Of a stretch of 42,951 nucleotides of DNA, positions 41,267 through 42,951 are shown piece by piece. Position 1 is the first letter of the stretch; the number at the start of each line of letters is the position of its first letter. A program made the translations under genes and the position numbers. The notes below the pieces were generated by a model. That model had not been told where the DNA came from. It saw nothing but the letters and a program-made list of their open reading frames with translations, and ran no database searches. Source of the DNA: an uncultured Caryophanales bacterium (lineage in GTDB: Bacteria; Bacillota_I; Bacilli_A; RF39; UBA660). The stretch spans positions 1 to 42,951 of the forward strand of contig CAMVAN010000004.1 of NCBI GenBank assembly GCA_947165475.1. The letters are read 5' to 3'.

Positions 41267-42454
41267 CTATAATAATTTTGTATAATATTTCCATGCTAGG
41301 ACTCTTCTTACTGCTTGATTAATTGTTTCTTCAGTTAAAATTTTATTATTAACTGAATTAAGTAATTCTTTATACATCGTTATAAAGTCACTTGTTATTA
41401 TCATGTCGTTTCCTGCTTCTATCGCGAGTGTTGCGGCCTGATTATTTTCTACATACTCTTTTACTGCATCCATGGCTAGGTCATCTGTTATAATTATTCC
41501 AGTAAAGTTTAATTTTCCTCTTAATTCAGAGATTACTTTTTTACTTAAAGAGGCTGGTTTTGTACTATCTAGACAATTAATAATGTTATGCGAAACTAAT
41601 ATACTAGGAACATTGGCCTTTATTCCAGCTATAAATGGTAAATAGTCTTTTTCTAAAAAGTTTTCATATTCTCTATTATCAATTGCAATTCCAGTATGAG
41701 TATCTTTATTATTTCCATAACCTGGAAAATGTTTTAAGCAAGAATTTATTTCATTTTCATTTGCATATGTTACCATATTATTTATAAATTCACTAGTTTT
41801 TATTTCATCATATCCAAATGCTCTATTATATATAAAATCATTCTCATCTGTTGAAATATCTGCAACTGGAGCAAGATTTAAATTTATTCCAATACTTTTT
41901 AATAAAGTAGCTTTTTCTTTTTCCGTTTCTTTTAATAATTCATAACCACCTTTTTCATAGTAGAACTTAGGAGATAAAAATTTTTCTTCTCGAAAGTTTT
42001 TATATCTGCTAACTCTTGTTACAAATCCACCTTCTTCATCTACTCCTATTATTAGTTTATATTTATTCATTTTTTGAAGAACATCTAACTCTTCTTTTAT
42101 ACTTTCTTTTGTATGATTTTCGAAATCCTTAGCAAAAAGAATATATCCCCCAGGATAAAAATTTGATAAATAAGTTGTATCGTTTTTATTATATCTCACT
42201 AGAAATAATTGTCCTATTTTTTCTTCTATAGACATTTTATCTAGTATTTTATCAGCTTTAGAGTAATACTTATAAAAAATATCATTCTTATTATATATTT
42301 TTTTGTACTCTTTCTTTTTAGGTTCATTATTCTCTCTTTTTTCTATATTATTAATAGAATCATTTGAAATGAAATAAATGCTAAACAATCCTATAAATAT
42401 TATAAGTAATAATATTTTTAGAATAGTTTTCTTCATTTTTCTTTTTCTATGCAT
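41267..42454 (-). CDS. GH3 beta-N-acetylhexosaminidase (NagZ-like)
   Basis: 395 residues with an N-terminal membrane helix (about 8-28), so the enzyme is anchored outside. The GH3 TIM barrel holds IGVDEEGGFVTRVSR, LNLAPVADIS, LKHFPGYGNNKDTHTG and GIIITDDLAMDAV (Asp nucleophile). In NagZ enzymes the loop reads KHFPGHG..DSH. Here PGHG is PGYG, but the DTH that supplies the catalytic His is kept. It likely removes GlcNAc from wall fragments for recycling. It lies 9 nt after the pseudouridine synthase gene and 8 nt before the thioesterase gene. Confidence 0.88.
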   Translation of the reverse strand: MHRKRKMKKTILKILLLIIFIGLFSIYFISNDSINNIEKRENNEPKKKEYKKIYNKNDIFYKYYSKADKILDKMSIEEKIGQLFLVRYNKNDTTYLSNFYPGGYILFAKDFENHTKESIKEELDVLQKMNKYKLIIGVDEEGGFVTRVSRYKNFREEKFLSPKFYYEKGGYELLKETEKEKATLLKSIGINLNLAPVADISTDENDFIYNRAFGYDEIKTSEFINNMVTYANENEINSCLKHFPGYGNNKDTHTGIAIDNREYENFLEKDYLPFIAGIKANVPSILVSHNIINCLDSTKPASLSKKVISELRGKLNFTGIIITDDLAMDAVKEYVENNQAATLAIEAGNDMIITSDFITMYKELLNSVNNKILTEETINQAVRRVLAWKYYTKLL

Positions 42455-42463
42455 TTTTCCACC

Positions 42464-42951
42464 TTAATTCATAATCTTTTTGAATTCTGTAGGAGTTGCT
42501 GTTTCAAATAAAATATCTTTTTTTAATTCAGGATAAAAAATTTTCAATCTATTAGCGTGAAGATATAATCTTAAGTTTTTGTCTTTTTTGTCTCCATATT
42601 TTTTATCTCCTACGATTGGATGATTAATTGAAGCGAAAGCAACTCTTATCTGATTTTTTCTTCCGGTTTCTATTTCAATTTGCAACATACTATAATTATC
42701 ATTTTCTTTTAAAACTTTATAATTTGTAATTGCCTCTTTTCCTTCATTATCGTGAGAAACATATACTAGATTTGTCTTTGTCTCTTTTAGTTTCTGAATT
42801 ATTTGACCTTCCTTTTTATCAATGTTTCCATATACAATTCCAATATATTCTCTTAATTTTACATAATCATTCCAATTTTCTTGAAGTTTATTTTTTGTTT
42901 TTTCGTCTTTGGCAAAAATAACTATTCCACTAGTATCTTTATCAAGTCGAT
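42464..42951 (-). CDS. RluA-family pseudouridine synthase, partial
   Basis: The 5' end is beyond the window, leaving about 161 residues. The visible part starts within the catalytic motif (H)RLDKDTSGIVIFAKDE, in which Asp attacks the target uridine. It continues with REYIGIVYGNI and the conserved LQIEIETGRKNQIRVAFASI and HPIVGDKKYG. The family modifies uridines in 23S rRNA or tRNA. The exact member (RluD, RluC or YjbO type) cannot be told without the N-terminal S4 domain. It is in an operon with the GH3 gene. Confidence 0.9.
   Translation of the reverse strand, partial: RLDKDTSGIVIFAKDEKTKNKLQENWNDYVKLREYIGIVYGNIDKKEGQIIQKLKETKTNLVYVSHDNEGKEAITNYKVLKENDNYSMLQIEIETGRKNQIRVAFASINHPIVGDKKYGDKKDKNLRLYLHANRLKIFYPELKKDILFETATPTEFKKIMN

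Overview
The window comes from a very AT-rich, low-GC Gram-positive chromosome (Bacillota, class Bacilli or an Erysipelotrichia-like relative). The evidence is strong AGGAGG-type ribosome binding sites, two T-box riboswitches, a sepF-divIVA-ileS division cluster, and sporulation genes (spoIIIAH, gerE, gerM, a CotY/CotZ-like coat gene). TGA is a stop and TGG is Trp, so this is not a mollicute with the altered code. Almost all genes lie on the minus strand.

Layout. Positions 1-5262 and 8691-14845, plus the CHAP gene at 18676, form a type VII secretion (WXG100/ESX)-like effector neighbourhood. It holds two small WXG100-like proteins, helical partner proteins, four DUF4176 proteins, a candidate LXG-like polymorphic toxin (1560-2942), a large membrane-anchored WXG-type protein (11173-13740), and two cell-wall hydrolases fused to WXG-like heads (glucosaminidase at 4420, CHAP at 18676). 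No secretion ATPase or channel gene is in the window. At the left edge is a partial GH114-like hydrolase with two membrane helices. Between the two effector blocks lies a tRNA-Val T-box followed by a deoxynucleotidase gene and valS.

Positions 15130-19536 carry the coat gene, a small convergent gene, a RodA/FtsW-type SEDS glycosyltransferase, an unassigned ~510-nt RNA with its own consensus promoter and terminator, a GT4 glycosyltransferase and the CHAP protein. A tRNA-Arg(TCT) at 19707 is followed by a decayed island (19784-24064): a primase zinc-finger fragment, a stop-interrupted remnant, a duplicated BspA-like surface protein gene, a broken transposase and a tyrosine-integrase fragment. 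The chromosome backbone resumes with gerM-gerE-spoIIIAH, whose upstream regions contain sigma-E/sigma-K-like promoter sequences, then a YnbB-type PLP enzyme, a short-chain dehydrogenase and a membrane thioredoxin-like protein.

Positions 28308-33585 hold ileS and a Ca2+/cation antiporter gene under one isoleucine T-box, then divIVA and sepF. A second, larger orphan RNA (~740 nt, 33682-34422) lies between sepF and a HerA-like ATPase gene. It has a near-consensus promoter, a strong terminator and many perfect hairpins, several with a self-complementary UACGU loop. It is the most interesting unexplained object here. Positions 36651-37932 are an IS30-family element with an amber-interrupted transposase. 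The right end has a small lipoprotein, a PP2C phosphatase, and a compact operon rluA-like - nagZ-like - paaI-like thioesterase - asnS.

All functional calls rest on reading motifs by eye. No database or folding search was run.
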